A DNA stretch of 64,000 nt from Methylibium sp. Root1272 (GTDB lineage: Bacteria > Pseudomonadota > Gammaproteobacteria > Burkholderiales > Burkholderiaceae_C): NCBI RefSeq assembly GCF_001425905.1, contig NZ_LMDY01000014.1:248001-312000 (forward strand). Reading direction: 5' to 3'. Positions 8,383 to 17,407 of this stretch are shown piece by piece. The notes beneath the pieces are model-generated. The model was not told where the DNA came from. It made no database searches and saw nothing but the letters and a program-made list of their open reading frames with translations. Within the stretch, counting starts at the first letter, position 1. Every line of letters starts with the position of its first letter. Both the position numbers and the translations under genes were made by a program.

Positions 8383-9405
8383 ATGCCCCAGACTTCGTCG
8401 ACCAACCGGCGTTTTGTGCTCGCGGAACGTCCCGCCGGGATGCCCACCGCCGGCACCTTCCGGCTGGAGACCGTCGCCATCCCCGAGCCCGGCCCGGGGC
8501 AGATGCTGCTGCGCACGCTGTGGCTGTCGCTCGACCCGTACATGCGCATCCGGCTCAACGAGGGCTATTCCTACCGCCCGGGCGTGAACCTCGGCGAGGC
8601 GATGGTCGGCGGCACGATCTCGCGCGTGGAGTCGAGCCGCCACCCCGACTACAAGGCGGGTGATCTCGTCATCGCGGCCAGCGGCTGGCAGGACTACGCG
8701 CTGTCGGACGGCTCGAACGTCGACATCAAGCTCGATCCGGGCATGGCGAATCCGTCGTGGGGCCTGGGCGTGCTGGGCATGCCCGGCTTCACCGCCTGGC
8801 ACGGCCTGATCAACATCGGCGAACCGAAGGCCGGCGAGACCTTCGTGATCGCCGCTGCCACCGGCGCGGTGGGTCAGATCGCCGGCCAGCTGGCCAAGGC
8901 GCGCGGGCTGCGGGCCGTCGGCATCGCCGGCGGCGCCGACAAGTGCCGCTACGCGGTCGAGGAGCTGGGCTTCGACGCCTGCGTGGACCACCGCTCGGCC
9001 GACCTGCCGGGCGACCTGAAGAAGGCCTGCCCCGACGGCATCGACATCTACTTCGAGAACGTCGGGGGCGCCGTGTTCGACGCGGTGCTGCCGCTGTTCA
9101 ACCTGCACTCGCGCATGGCGATCTGCGGCCTGATCGCGCACTACAACGGCGGCGGCGAATCGGGTGACCGCATGCCGCTGCTGCTGACCTCGCTGCTCAA
9201 GCGCCTGAAGACCCAGGGCTTCATCATCTACGACCACTACGCCGAGCACTACGAGGCCTTCTTCCGCGAGATGAGCGGCCTGCTGGCGCAGGGCCGCATC
9301 AAGGTGCGCGAGGACGTGATCGCCACGCTGGAAGAAGCGCCCCAGGGGCTGGTCTCGCTGCTCGAGGGCAAGAACTTCGGCAAGGTGGTGGTGAAGGTCG
9401 CCTGA
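8383..9405 (+). CDS. NADP-dependent oxidoreductase, MDR superfamily (CurA/leukotriene B4 dehydrogenase-like)
   Basis: The 340-residue protein is a zinc-free medium-chain reductase. Recognisable features are LSLDPYMRIRL near the N-terminus, the nucleotide-binding AATGAVGQIAGQLAKARG in the middle and DIYFENVGG, all typical of the subgroup that reduces alpha,beta-unsaturated ketones or aldehydes with NADPH. The substrate is unknown. An adenine-rich Shine-Dalgarno (AGGAA) precedes the ATG. The gene follows the ETF-QO gene after 73 bases on the same strand; co-transcription is possible but not shown. Confidence 0.9.
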   Translation: MPQTSSTNRRFVLAERPAGMPTAGTFRLETVAIPEPGPGQMLLRTLWLSLDPYMRIRLNEGYSYRPGVNLGEAMVGGTISRVESSRHPDYKAGDLVIAASGWQDYALSDGSNVDIKLDPGMANPSWGLGVLGMPGFTAWHGLINIGEPKAGETFVIAAATGAVGQIAGQLAKARGLRAVGIAGGADKCRYAVEELGFDACVDHRSADLPGDLKKACPDGIDIYFENVGGAVFDAVLPLFNLHSRMAICGLIAHYNGGGESGDRMPLLLTSLLKRLKTQGFIIYDHYAEHYEAFFREMSGLLAQGRIKVREDVIATLEEAPQGLVSLLEGKNFGKVVVKVA

Positions 9406-9507
9406 GCCACCGGGAGGCCGGGGCGTCCCGCGGGATTGCCCTGCTCGCGCCTTCTGCCGCGCTGACTACAGTCGTGCATCCAGGCCGACGATAGACGGGA
9501 ATCCCGC

Positions 9508-10695
9508 ATGACGCAGCACACCCTCCAGCAGGCCGCCGACGCGGTCCTCGACACCACCGTCGGCCGCGCCGGCGGCGCGCCCGGCGTCGTCGCGATGGCG
9601 ACCGACGCGCGCGGCAATCTCTACGAGGGTGCCGCTGGCAGCCGCGAGCTGGGCTCGGACCGGCCGATGACGGTCGACACCGTGATGTGCCTGTTCTCCT
9701 GCACCAAGGCCCTGACCGGCACGGTGCTGATGCAACTGGTGGAGGAAGGCCGGGTCCGCCTGGAGGATGCCGCGGCGAAGTACGTGCCCGACATCTCTGC
9801 CATCGAGGTGTACGACGGCCTCGACGCCGACGGCCAGCCGAAGACGCGCCCGCCGCGCCGCGCCATCACGCTGAACGATCTGATGCTGCACACCGCTGGC
9901 TTCGGCTACGAGTTCTTCAGCGCCGAGGATCTGGCCTACCGTCATGCGAAGGGCATCCCGACCCTGATCGCCAACACCTACGACGCCATCAAGTCGGTGC
10001 TGCTGTTCGATCCCGGCGAGCGCTGGAACTACGGCTGCAACATCGACTGGGTGGGCAAGGTGGTCGAGGCCGTGCGCGGCCAGCGGCTCGGCGAGGTGAT
10101 GGCCGAGCACCTGTTCGCGCCACTGGGCATGAACGACACGGCCTTCGTCATCACGCCGTCGATGATGGCGCTACGCGCCTCGCTGCACATGCGCGCCGCC
10201 GACGGCAAGCTCACGCCGGTGCCCGACCTGGTGCTGCCGCAGCCGCCCGAGATGGACATGGGCGGCCACGGCCTGTACGGCACCGTCGGCGACTACATGA
10301 AGTTCATCCGCATGCTGCTCAACGACGGCGACGGCGCGAACGGCCGGGTGCTGCGCGCCGAGACGGTGCAGCGCATGTCGCAGAACGGGCTGGGCGCGCT
10401 GAAGAGCGGCGGCTGGGTCACGACCAATCCCTCGCTGTCGAACAGCGGCGAGTTCTTCCCCGGTCTGTCCAAGTCCTGGGCCTACACCTTCATGGTCAAC
10501 GACGAGGTCACGCCCACGGGCCGTCCGGCCGGCTCGCTGATGTGGGCCGGGCTGGGCAACCTGTACTACTGGATCGACCGCAAGAACCGCATCGGCGGCT
10601 TCTGGGGCACGCAGATCCTGCCGTTCCAGGACGTGGCGTCCTATCCGGGCTTCGTCGATTTCGAGAGCGCGGTCTATCGCACACTGAAGCGCTGA
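9508..10695 (+). CDS. Serine hydrolase of the beta-lactamase/class C esterase family
   Basis: The 395-residue protein has the family's catalytic motifs: Ser64-x-x-Lys67 (SCTK) and Tyr175-x-Asn178 (YGCN). It lacks an evident signal peptide, so a cytoplasmic esterase or amidase is more likely than a true beta-lactamase or penicillin-binding protein. The C-terminal region contains LMWAGLGNLYYWIDRK, at the place where class C enzymes carry their third motif. The physiological substrate is unknown. The gene ends eight bases before the convergent DUF481 gene, with no clear terminator between them. Confidence 0.88.
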   Translation: MTQHTLQQAADAVLDTTVGRAGGAPGVVAMATDARGNLYEGAAGSRELGSDRPMTVDTVMCLFSCTKALTGTVLMQLVEEGRVRLEDAAAKYVPDISAIEVYDGLDADGQPKTRPPRRAITLNDLMLHTAGFGYEFFSAEDLAYRHAKGIPTLIANTYDAIKSVLLFDPGERWNYGCNIDWVGKVVEAVRGQRLGEVMAEHLFAPLGMNDTAFVITPSMMALRASLHMRAADGKLTPVPDLVLPQPPEMDMGGHGLYGTVGDYMKFIRMLLNDGDGANGRVLRAETVQRMSQNGLGALKSGGWVTTNPSLSNSGEFFPGLSKSWAYTFMVNDEVTPTGRPAGSLMWAGLGNLYYWIDRKNRIGGFWGTQILPFQDVASYPGFVDFESAVYRTLKR

Positions 10696-10703
10696 CCGCG
10701 CAC

Positions 10704-11462
10704 TCAGTCGAAGCGCGCGCTGATCCCGGTGGTCAGCAGGGTGTCGGTCTTCTCCAGGCCGACGCCGGGCTCGCTGTCGTAGCGCGAGGAGACGCCCACC
10801 GTGAGGCTCAGTGCCTTCGTCATCGCCACCGACAGGTCGGCGTCGAAGCGGGCGCGGAACTCGCCGTCGTTCTTCAGGCTCGGGTAGAGCTCGAAGCGCT
10901 GCTTGGCCGAGACGGTCTCGGTGAGCTTGTGCGTGGACTCCTCGCCGAGCAGCGCGCTCAGCGCGCTGTAGCGCAGGCGGTCGGCGCCGTCCACCGGGCG
11001 CGGCTCGCTGTAGCGGTCGTGCGCGTACTGCAGACCGCCGAACACGTTGAAGGTGTGCTCGGGCGTGTTGACGAACTTGTAGCCCAGGCCGCCGCTCAAT
11101 GAGGCCCGAAGGTCGAGGTCGGCGATGCCATCGCGCTCGGCGTCGAGGCCGCCGAAGGCGAACACCTCGCGCGTAAGGTTGAAGTCGTAGCGCGTGCCCA
11201 GGCGGATCTGGTTGCCCGAGGTCTCGCCCTCGTTCTCGGCGTAGAGCCCGTCGCCGTAGATCGCCCACTTGTCCTCGGGCGTCAGGCGCACGGCCTCGCC
11301 CTTGATCGTGAGACTGGTGGCTCGGGTGTTGCCGCTGCTGGCGCTGAGGCCCGCGCCGAGCAGCGCGCGCCATTGGCCGTCGTCCTTGAGCGTGACCTGG
11401 GCGGAGGCTGCGGCGCTGCCGCAGGCCAGCAGCAGTGCGAGGGTTCGGGAGGTCTTGGGCAT
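10704..11462 (-). CDS. DUF481 (YdiY-like) outer-membrane protein
   Basis: The 252-residue product starts with a signal peptide (MPKTSRTLALLLACGSAAASA) and continues with alternating beta-strand sequence (LLGAGLSASSGNTRATSLTIKGEA; RLGTRYDFNLTREVFAFGG), the pattern of DUF481 beta-barrel proteins related to YdiY. Function is not established for the family. The ATG at 11462 is preceded by AAGGA; the open frame runs much further upstream to 12824 only because of high GC, antisense to DUF2868. It is the only minus-strand gene in this part of the window and ends convergently with the serine hydrolase. Confidence 0.87.
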   Translation of the reverse strand: MPKTSRTLALLLACGSAAASAQVTLKDDGQWRALLGAGLSASSGNTRATSLTIKGEAVRLTPEDKWAIYGDGLYAENEGETSGNQIRLGTRYDFNLTREVFAFGGLDAERDGIADLDLRASLSGGLGYKFVNTPEHTFNVFGGLQYAHDRYSEPRPVDGADRLRYSALSALLGEESTHKLTETVSAKQRFELYPSLKNDGEFRARFDADLSVAMTKALSLTVGVSSRYDSEPGVGLEKTDTLLTTGISARFD

Positions 11463-11621
11463 CGGAGCCAGTCCTTTCTGTGGGAGTCGACAGGGGTAGA
11501 AGGCCCCGCGCTGGGGTTGTTCCGCAAAATCTTGTGCAACCATCCGCAACGACATGCTGCCATTGCACCACCTCTCCCTCTCGTGGCCCGCCGTGCCGCT
11601 CCTGCCGACGACCCGGACCGC

Positions 11622-13061
11622 ATGAACGCCGACGACGCCCGCCACGTGCTGCTCGTCCGCAGCTTCGAGACGCCGATGACCCCGCCCTGGACCGCGGCCG
11701 ATGCGGCCTGGGCCAGCGAGCAGGCCGCACGCGCCGCCGGTGAGCGGGCGGAACCGGGCGAGCTGATCGCGCAGCGGTCCGGTCTGGCCGTCGCGCGGCT
11801 GGCCGAGCGCGAACCGGCGGTGCGTGCGGTGCTGACAGCGACGGCATGGCCAGGCTGGCTGGGCAGCGCGGTGGTGGCTCTGGCGCTGCTGGCGGGTGCT
11901 GCGAGCGATGCCATCGGGCCATCGCAGCGCATCAACATCCTCGCGCCGCCGCTGCTCGCGCTGCTGGCGTGGAACCTGGCCGTGTACGCCGCACTCGCGC
12001 TGCATCGCCTGCGCCCGGCCGCCGCGACACGGGTCGATGGCGGCGGGCCGATCCGCCGCACGCTGACGCGGTGGCTGGAACGCGCCGGCACGCGAGCGAC
12101 GCAGAGCGCAGCCGCCGCGCCGACGCTGCGTCGCTTCGTGTCCGCGTGGGCCGAGGCCTCCGCGGCGCTGCACGGCGCCCGCATCGCCGCAGTGCTGCAC
12201 ACGGCCGCTGCCGCGTTCGCGATCGGCGCGCTGGCGGCGCTCTACCTGCGCGGCATCGCCTTCGAGTACCGCGCCGGCTGGGACAGCACCTTCCTGACTG
12301 CGCAGCACGTACAGCAGTGGCTGGGCCTCGTGCTCGGGCCGGCCTCGGCGCTGTCGGGCCTGGCGCTGCCTGATGCGGCGCAGCTCGCGAGCCTGCGCTT
12401 CTCCGTCGGGCCGGGCGAGAACGCCGCGCGCTGGATCCACCTGCACGCGCTGACGATCGCGCTGGCCGTGCTGCTGCCGCGCGCCGCGCTCGCGCTGTCG
12501 GCCGCATGGCGGGCGCACCGACTGGGGCAGCGCGTGCCGCTGCCGCTGGACGAGCCTTATTACCTGCGCCTTCTGCCGGCCCGTGACGGCGAACACCGCC
12601 CGGTGCAGGTCCTGCCCTACAGCTACGCGCTGCCGCCGGCACTGCAGCCCGCGCTGCTTGCCGCGCTGGAAAGCGGCCTGGGACCGCGGCTGGACCTGCG
12701 CGTGAGCGACAGCCTCCCGCTCGGCGGCGAGGACGAGCTCGCGGCACTGTCGCTGCCACCCTCGCCCCGCGCGGTCGTCGTGGCGTTGTTCGCGCTGACC
12801 GCCACGCCCGAGCGCGAGAACCACGGCGCCTTCGTGCAGGCCCTCGCCGCGCGGGCGCCTGCCGGTCAGCGGCTGGTGGTACTGATCGACGAATCGGGAT
12901 TCCGGGCCCGCTTCGGTGGCACCGACGGCGCGGCGCGGCGCGAGCAGCGGTGCACGGCCTGGCGGCAGATGCTGGGGGAGCTGGGCCGGACGCCGGTGTT
13001 CGTCGATCTGTCCGTACCGGACCTGCAGGCGCTCGAGGCGGACATGGGGCTGCAGGGATGA
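11622..13061 (+). CDS. DUF2868 membrane protein
   Basis: This 479-residue protein is recognised as DUF2868 by its N-terminal segment (HVLLVRSFETPMTPPWTAAD) and by its pairing with a DUF3482 GTPase. There are about four hydrophobic segments, near residues 70-95, 105-125, 190-215 and 280-300, then a soluble C-terminal domain. The function is unknown. I use the ATG at 11622; an in-frame GTG at 11583 is an alternative, and neither has a strong ribosome binding site. The stop overlaps the next start by ATGA at 13058, so the two products are made together and probably form a membrane-anchored GTPase complex. Confidence 0.85.
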   Translation: MNADDARHVLLVRSFETPMTPPWTAADAAWASEQAARAAGERAEPGELIAQRSGLAVARLAEREPAVRAVLTATAWPGWLGSAVVALALLAGAASDAIGPSQRINILAPPLLALLAWNLAVYAALALHRLRPAAATRVDGGGPIRRTLTRWLERAGTRATQSAAAAPTLRRFVSAWAEASAALHGARIAAVLHTAAAAFAIGALAALYLRGIAFEYRAGWDSTFLTAQHVQQWLGLVLGPASALSGLALPDAAQLASLRFSVGPGENAARWIHLHALTIALAVLLPRAALALSAAWRAHRLGQRVPLPLDEPYYLRLLPARDGEHRPVQVLPYSYALPPALQPALLAALESGLGPRLDLRVSDSLPLGGEDELAALSLPPSPRAVVVALFALTATPERENHGAFVQALAARAPAGQRLVVLIDESGFRARFGGTDGAARREQRCTAWRQMLGELGRTPVFVDLSVPDLQALEADMGLQG

Positions 13062-14560
13062 GCCCGGACGTGAGCGCCGCGACCGTTGCGCTGAGCCTCG
13101 TCTCGCACACCAACGTCGGCAAGACCACGCTGGCGCGCAGCCTGCTCCGGCGCGACATCGGCGAAGTGCGCGACGAGGCGCACGTGACGCAGAGCGCCGA
13201 GCAGCACACGCTGGTCGAGTCGCCCGCCGGCGACCGCCTGCTGCTGTGGGACACGCCCGGCTTCGGCGACAGCGTGCGGCTCGCGAAACGGCTCGCGCAG
13301 GCCGGCAATCCGATCGGCTGGTTCCTGAGCGAGGTCTGGGACCGCTTCCGCGACCGCGCCTTCTGGTCCAGCCAGCGCGCGGTGCGCAACGTGCTCGAAC
13401 AGGCCGATGCCGTGCTCTACCTCGTCAACGCCTCCGAATCGCCGCAGGACGCCGGCTACCTGGACGCCGAGCTGCGGGTGCTCGATCTGATCGGCAAGCC
13501 GGTGCTGGTGCTGCTCAACCAACTGGGCCGCCCGCAACCGCCGCAGGCCGAGGCCGCCGAACTGCAGCGCTGGCGAGAGCGCCTGCGCCCGTTCGCCTGC
13601 GTGCGCGAGGTGCTCGCGCTCGACGCCTTCGCACGCTGCTGGGTCCAGGAGGGCCGGTTGTTGCAGGCCGTGGGCGCGGCGTTGCCGGCGGCCCGGCGGC
13701 CTGCGTTCGAACGCCTGCGCACCGCCTGGGACGAACGCGGACGAGCCACCTGGTCGGCGGCGATGGACGTGCTGGCCGAACGGCTGACGCGCGCCGCGCT
13801 GGACCGCGAACCGGTGGTCGAGGCCGGCTGGAGCGGGCGGCTGCGCCAGGTGGGCGCGGCGCTGGGCCTGCGCCGCGAAGGGACGGCCACGCCGCGCGAG
13901 CAGGCGATGCAGGCGCTCGCCGAACGGCTCGATGCCGACATCCGCGCGTCGACCGACCGGCTGATCCACCTGCACGGGCTGGACGGCCGGGCGACCGAGG
14001 CCGTGCTGACGCGCCTGGCCGAGCACTACGCGGTGCAACAGCCGGCCAGCGAGGGCAAGGCCGCGGTGCTGGGCGGGTTGCTGACCGGGGCGCTGGCCGG
14101 GCTGAAGGCCGACATCGCGAGCGGCGGCCTCACGCTCGGCGGCGGCCTGCTGGCCGGCGGCGTGCTCGGCGCGCTGGGCGCCGCCGGGCTGGCGCGCGGC
14201 TACAACCTGGTGCGCGGCGTCGAGGCACCATCGCTGGCATGGACCGACGAGGTGCTGACCGGGCTCGTGCACTCGGCGCTGCTGGGCTACCTGGCCGTGG
14301 CCCACTACGGCCGCGGCCGTGGCGACTGGACCGAGGCCGAGCATCCCGACTTCTGGTACGACGCGGTCACCCAGGTGCTGCAGCCGCGTACCGAGCTGAT
14401 GGAGGCGCTCTGGTCGACCCGCGAAGGCGACGACGACCCCGAGGACGCGCAGCACCTCACGGCGCAGTTGCGGGCCCTGCTGAGGGACAGCAGCCGCGAG
14501 CTGCTGCTGCGGCTCTACCCCGGCGCGGGCGATGCGATCGGCGCCCCGGACAGCCCTTGA
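13058..14560 (+). CDS. DUF3482 GTPase (partner of DUF2868)
   Basis: The 500-residue protein has an N-terminal Era/septin-like GTPase domain and a C-terminal DUF3482 region. The P-loop is Ser16-H-T-N-V-Gly21-Lys22-Thr23, where the usual first glycine is serine. The Walker B/G3 motif is Asp65-Thr-Pro-Gly68. The G4 specificity motif appears degenerate (LLNQLG instead of NKxD). A glycine/alanine-rich amphipathic hairpin (GGLLTGALAGLKAD.. GGGLLAGGVLGALG) near residues 340-390 could insert into a membrane. The start overlaps DUF2868 (ATGA). The role of the pair is undescribed; a membrane-remodelling or stress-related GTPase is one possible reading. Confidence 0.87.
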   Translation: MSPDVSAATVALSLVSHTNVGKTTLARSLLRRDIGEVRDEAHVTQSAEQHTLVESPAGDRLLLWDTPGFGDSVRLAKRLAQAGNPIGWFLSEVWDRFRDRAFWSSQRAVRNVLEQADAVLYLVNASESPQDAGYLDAELRVLDLIGKPVLVLLNQLGRPQPPQAEAAELQRWRERLRPFACVREVLALDAFARCWVQEGRLLQAVGAALPAARRPAFERLRTAWDERGRATWSAAMDVLAERLTRAALDREPVVEAGWSGRLRQVGAALGLRREGTATPREQAMQALAERLDADIRASTDRLIHLHGLDGRATEAVLTRLAEHYAVQQPASEGKAAVLGGLLTGALAGLKADIASGGLTLGGGLLAGGVLGALGAAGLARGYNLVRGVEAPSLAWTDEVLTGLVHSALLGYLAVAHYGRGRGDWTEAEHPDFWYDAVTQVLQPRTELMEALWSTREGDDDPEDAQHLTAQLRALLRDSSRELLLRLYPGAGDAIGAPDSP

Positions 14561-14635
14561 ATCCATCGTCCCGGCGGCTCTTCGGCACGACCTGTGGCCT
14601 AATCCCGGGTTTACCTGTTTCCTACCGGAGCCGAC

Positions 14636-14803
14636 ATGGGCAACCAGATCAAGACCGAAGCCGACCGCCGCGCCACCCCCCGCCCCGCCACGCCGACCGG
14701 CGTGGTGTTCACCCCGGGCCGTGGCCAGAAGGTCAGCCTGGAGCGCGGCTCGCACACCCGCAGCAAGAAGAACCCGGGCAAGCGCTCCAAGAAGGGCGGC
14801 TGA
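14636..14803 (+). CDS. Small highly basic conserved-looking protein (55 aa)
   Basis: The 55-codon frame begins with ATG at 14636, 5 bases after GGAG (accggagccgac). The product is strongly basic, with a C-terminal run of Lys/Arg (TRSKKNPGKRSKKGG), no cysteine and no hydrophobic segment. A nucleic-acid-binding or ribosome-associated role would fit the composition, but no family is recognised with certainty. It has its own spacing from neighbours (75 bases after DUF3482) and is followed by a very strong hairpin, which together support a real gene. The amino-acid sequence is in a different frame from the long shadow frames that cross here. Confidence 0.7.
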   Translation: MGNQIKTEADRRATPRPATPTGVVFTPGRGQKVSLERGSHTRSKKNPGKRSKKGG

Positions 14804-14809
14804 TCCCGC

Positions 14810-14855
14810 GGGCACCGCGCGGTCGCGCCGACACCGGCCGGCGACCGCGGTGCCC
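14810..14855 (+). terminator. Strong GC hairpin after the small basic gene
   Basis: The arms GGGCACCGC (14810-14818) and GCGGTGCCC (14847-14855) are perfectly complementary, and an inner pairing GGTCGC/GCGACC extends the stem. It starts seven bases after the small gene's stop. There is no T-run, so it is either a poor intrinsic terminator or an mRNA-stabilising 3' structure. Confidence 0.45.
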
Positions 14856-14889
14856 GAGTTGAGCGCAGCCCGGCCCGGGCCTCGCACCG

Positions 14890-16560
14890 ATGCTGCGAAT
14901 CACCGAATTGCGCTTGCCGCTGAACCATGCCGAGGACGCGCTGCGTCCTGCAGTCGTGGCTCGCCTGGGCATCGCCGACGCCCAGCTGCGCGACTTCACC
15001 GTCTTCAAGCGCAGCTACGACGCGCGCAAGAAGTCGGCCGTGGTGCTGATCTACACCATCGACTGCGAGCTGGTCGACGAGGCGTCGGTCCGCGCGCGGC
15101 TCGGCGGCGACCCGCACGTGCGACCGGCGCCGGACACCCGCTACCGCTTCGTCGGTCCAGCCCCGGTCGGCTTCTACGATGCTGCCGCGGACGCCGTCGC
15201 GCCACTGCGACCGCTGGTCATCGGCTTCGGGCCCTGCGGCATCTTCGCCGCGCTGATCCTGGCGCAAATGGGCTTGCGCCCGATCGTGCTGGAACGCGGC
15301 AAGGCGGTGCGCGAGCGCACCCAGGACACCTGGGGGCTGTGGCGCCGCGGCGTGCTGGATCCCGAATCGAATGTGCAGTTCGGCGAGGGCGGCGCCGGCA
15401 CCTTCTCGGACGGCAAGCTGTGGAGCCAGATCAGCGACCCGCGCCACCTGACGCGCAAGGTGCTGACCGAGTTCGTGAAGGCCGGCGCGCCGGAGGAAAT
15501 CCTCTACGTCGCCAAACCGCACATCGGCACCTTCCGGCTGGTCGGCATGGTCGAGAAGATGCGCGCGGACATCGAGGCGCTGGGCGGCGAGATCCGCTTC
15601 CAGCAGCGCGTGACCGACGTGCTGATCGAGGACGGCCATGTCCGCGGCGTCACCCTCGCTTCCGGTGAACAGCTGCGCGCCGACCATGTGGTGCTGGCCC
15701 TGGGCCACAGCGCGCGCGACAGCTTCGAGATGCTGCAGCGGCGAGGCGTCTACCTGGAGGCCAAGCCGTTCTCGATCGGCTACCGCGTCGAGCACCCGCA
15801 GGGCCTGATCGACAAGGCGCGCTTCGGCCCGAATGCCGGCCACCCGCTCCTCGGCGCGGCCGACTACAAGCTGGTCCACCACGCGCGCAACGGCCGCTCG
15901 GTCTACAGCTTCTGCATGTGCCCGGGTGGCACGGTCGTCGCCGCCACATCCGAGCCGGGACGCGTGGTCACCAACGGCATGAGCCAGTACTCGCGCAACG
16001 AGCGCAACGCCAATGCCGGCATCGTGGTCGGCATCACGCCACAGGACTACCGGCAGGACGGCCTCAGCGATGGCCCGGTGAACCCGCTCGACGGCATCGC
16101 CTTCCAGCGGTATTGGGAGTCGCGTGCCTACGCGCTGGGCGGCAGCAACTACGAGGCGCCGGGCCAGCGGCTCGGCGACTTCCTGGCCGGCCGGCCCAGC
16201 ACCGCCTGGGGCAGCGTGTTGCCCTCCTACAAGCCCGGCGTGCACCTGACCGACCTGGCCGAGCCCGGCAACGCCAGCCTGCCGGACTACGCGGTCGAAG
16301 CGATCCGAGAGGCTTTGCCGGCCTTCGACAGGCAGATCCCCGGCTTCTCGCTGCCCGATGCGGTGCTGACCGGCGTGGAGACGCGCACCTCGTCACCGCT
16401 GCGCATCACCCGCGGCAAGGACTGTCAGAGCCTCAACGTCGCCGGGCTCTACCCGGCCGGCGAAGGCGCCGGCTACGCGGGCGGCATCATGTCGGCCGGC
16501 GTCGACGGCATCGAGGTGGCCGAGGCGCTGGGCGCACGCATGCTGGGGCTCGCCGGCTGA
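14890..16560 (+). CDS. FAD-dependent dehydrogenase, COG2509-type
   Basis: The 556-residue protein has a small N-terminal domain (about 90 residues, with FKRSYDARKK) and a Rossmann FAD-binding domain beginning at VIGFGPCGIFAALILAQMG. Further family features are SNVQFGEGGAGTFSDGKL and the C-terminal GEGAGYAGGIMSAGVDG, which closes the FAD site. This fits uncharacterised FAD-dependent dehydrogenases (COG2509), whose substrate is unknown. The ATG at 14890 is chosen because the family starts with a LRITELRLPL-like strand. It ends convergently, 19 bases from the enoyl-CoA hydratase gene. Confidence 0.9.
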   Translation: MLRITELRLPLNHAEDALRPAVVARLGIADAQLRDFTVFKRSYDARKKSAVVLIYTIDCELVDEASVRARLGGDPHVRPAPDTRYRFVGPAPVGFYDAAADAVAPLRPLVIGFGPCGIFAALILAQMGLRPIVLERGKAVRERTQDTWGLWRRGVLDPESNVQFGEGGAGTFSDGKLWSQISDPRHLTRKVLTEFVKAGAPEEILYVAKPHIGTFRLVGMVEKMRADIEALGGEIRFQQRVTDVLIEDGHVRGVTLASGEQLRADHVVLALGHSARDSFEMLQRRGVYLEAKPFSIGYRVEHPQGLIDKARFGPNAGHPLLGAADYKLVHHARNGRSVYSFCMCPGGTVVAATSEPGRVVTNGMSQYSRNERNANAGIVVGITPQDYRQDGLSDGPVNPLDGIAFQRYWESRAYALGGSNYEAPGQRLGDFLAGRPSTAWGSVLPSYKPGVHLTDLAEPGNASLPDYAVEAIREALPAFDRQIPGFSLPDAVLTGVETRTSSPLRITRGKDCQSLNVAGLYPAGEGAGYAGGIMSAGVDGIEVAEALGARMLGLAG

Positions 16561-16579
16561 CGAGCCGGGGGCAGCGACG

Positions 16580-17389
16580 CTAGGGACCCGGCTCGGCGAC
16601 CGCCCATGTCGGGCTGCGCTTGTCGATGAAGGCCTGCACGCCTTCCAGCGCCGCCTCGTCCATCATGTTGCAGGCCATCGCCTGCCCGGCGATCTCGTAG
16701 GCCGACGCGATGCCGGTCTCGATCTGCCGGTAGAACTGGGCTTTGCCGACCGCGATCGCGACGCGCGGCTTGGCGACGATGCGCTGCACCAGTTGCTCCA
16801 CCTCGGCATCGATCCGCTCGGCCTCGGCGACGCGGTTGACGAGACCGCGCTCGCGCGCCTCCTCGGCGCTGATGAAGTCGCCGGTGAGGAGCATCTCCAT
16901 CGCCTGCTTGCGCGGCACGTTGCGGGCCAGCGCGACGCTCGGCGTGGAACAGAACAACCCGAGGTTCACACCGCTGACCGCGAAGCGCGCGCCGCTCGCC
17001 GCGACCGCCAGGTCGCACATCGCGACGAGCTGGCAACCAGCCGCAGTGGCGAGGCCCTGCACACGCGCGATCACCGGCACCGGCAGGCGGTGCAGGCTCA
17101 GCATGACGCGGGTGCACTGCGCGAACAGCGTCTCGTAGTAGCCGAGCGAAGGCGCAGCGCGCATCTGCTTGAGATCGTGGCCGGCACAGAAGGCCTTGCC
17201 GCTGGCGGCGAGCACGACCACGCGCGACGAGGGGTCCGCCGCCACCGCGTCGAGCTCGGCCTGCAGCGCGGCCAGCATGCCTTCGGACAGCGCATTGAAG
17301 GCCTGCGGGCGGTTCAGCGTCAGCGTGACGACGCCACGGGCATCCCGCGTCTTCAGCACGAACGGGTTGTCGCTTTCGGTGAGGGACAT
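16580..17389 (-). CDS. Enoyl-CoA hydratase/isomerase family protein
   Basis: The 269-residue protein is a crotonase. It has the CoA-binding segment FCAGHDLKQM, the oxyanion-hole region GLATAAGCQLVAMCDLAVAA and the following GVNLGLFCSTPSVALAR. The two glutamates normally used for hydration are not obvious (the second-Glu region reads GVNLGLFCSTP), as in the ECHDC3-like branch, so it may act on an atypical CoA thioester. It lies directly downstream of an acyl-CoA synthetase gene on the same strand (18-base gap), so the two likely form an operon for activating and processing a carboxylic acid. Confidence 0.9.
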   Translation of the reverse strand: MSLTESDNPFVLKTRDARGVVTLTLNRPQAFNALSEGMLAALQAELDAVAADPSSRVVVLAASGKAFCAGHDLKQMRAAPSLGYYETLFAQCTRVMLSLHRLPVPVIARVQGLATAAGCQLVAMCDLAVAASGARFAVSGVNLGLFCSTPSVALARNVPRKQAMEMLLTGDFISAEEARERGLVNRVAEAERIDAEVEQLVQRIVAKPRVAIAVGKAQFYRQIETGIASAYEIAGQAMACNMMDEAALEGVQAFIDKRSPTWAVAEPGP

Positions 17390-17407
17390 CTCGGCTCCTG
17401 CGCGCTG

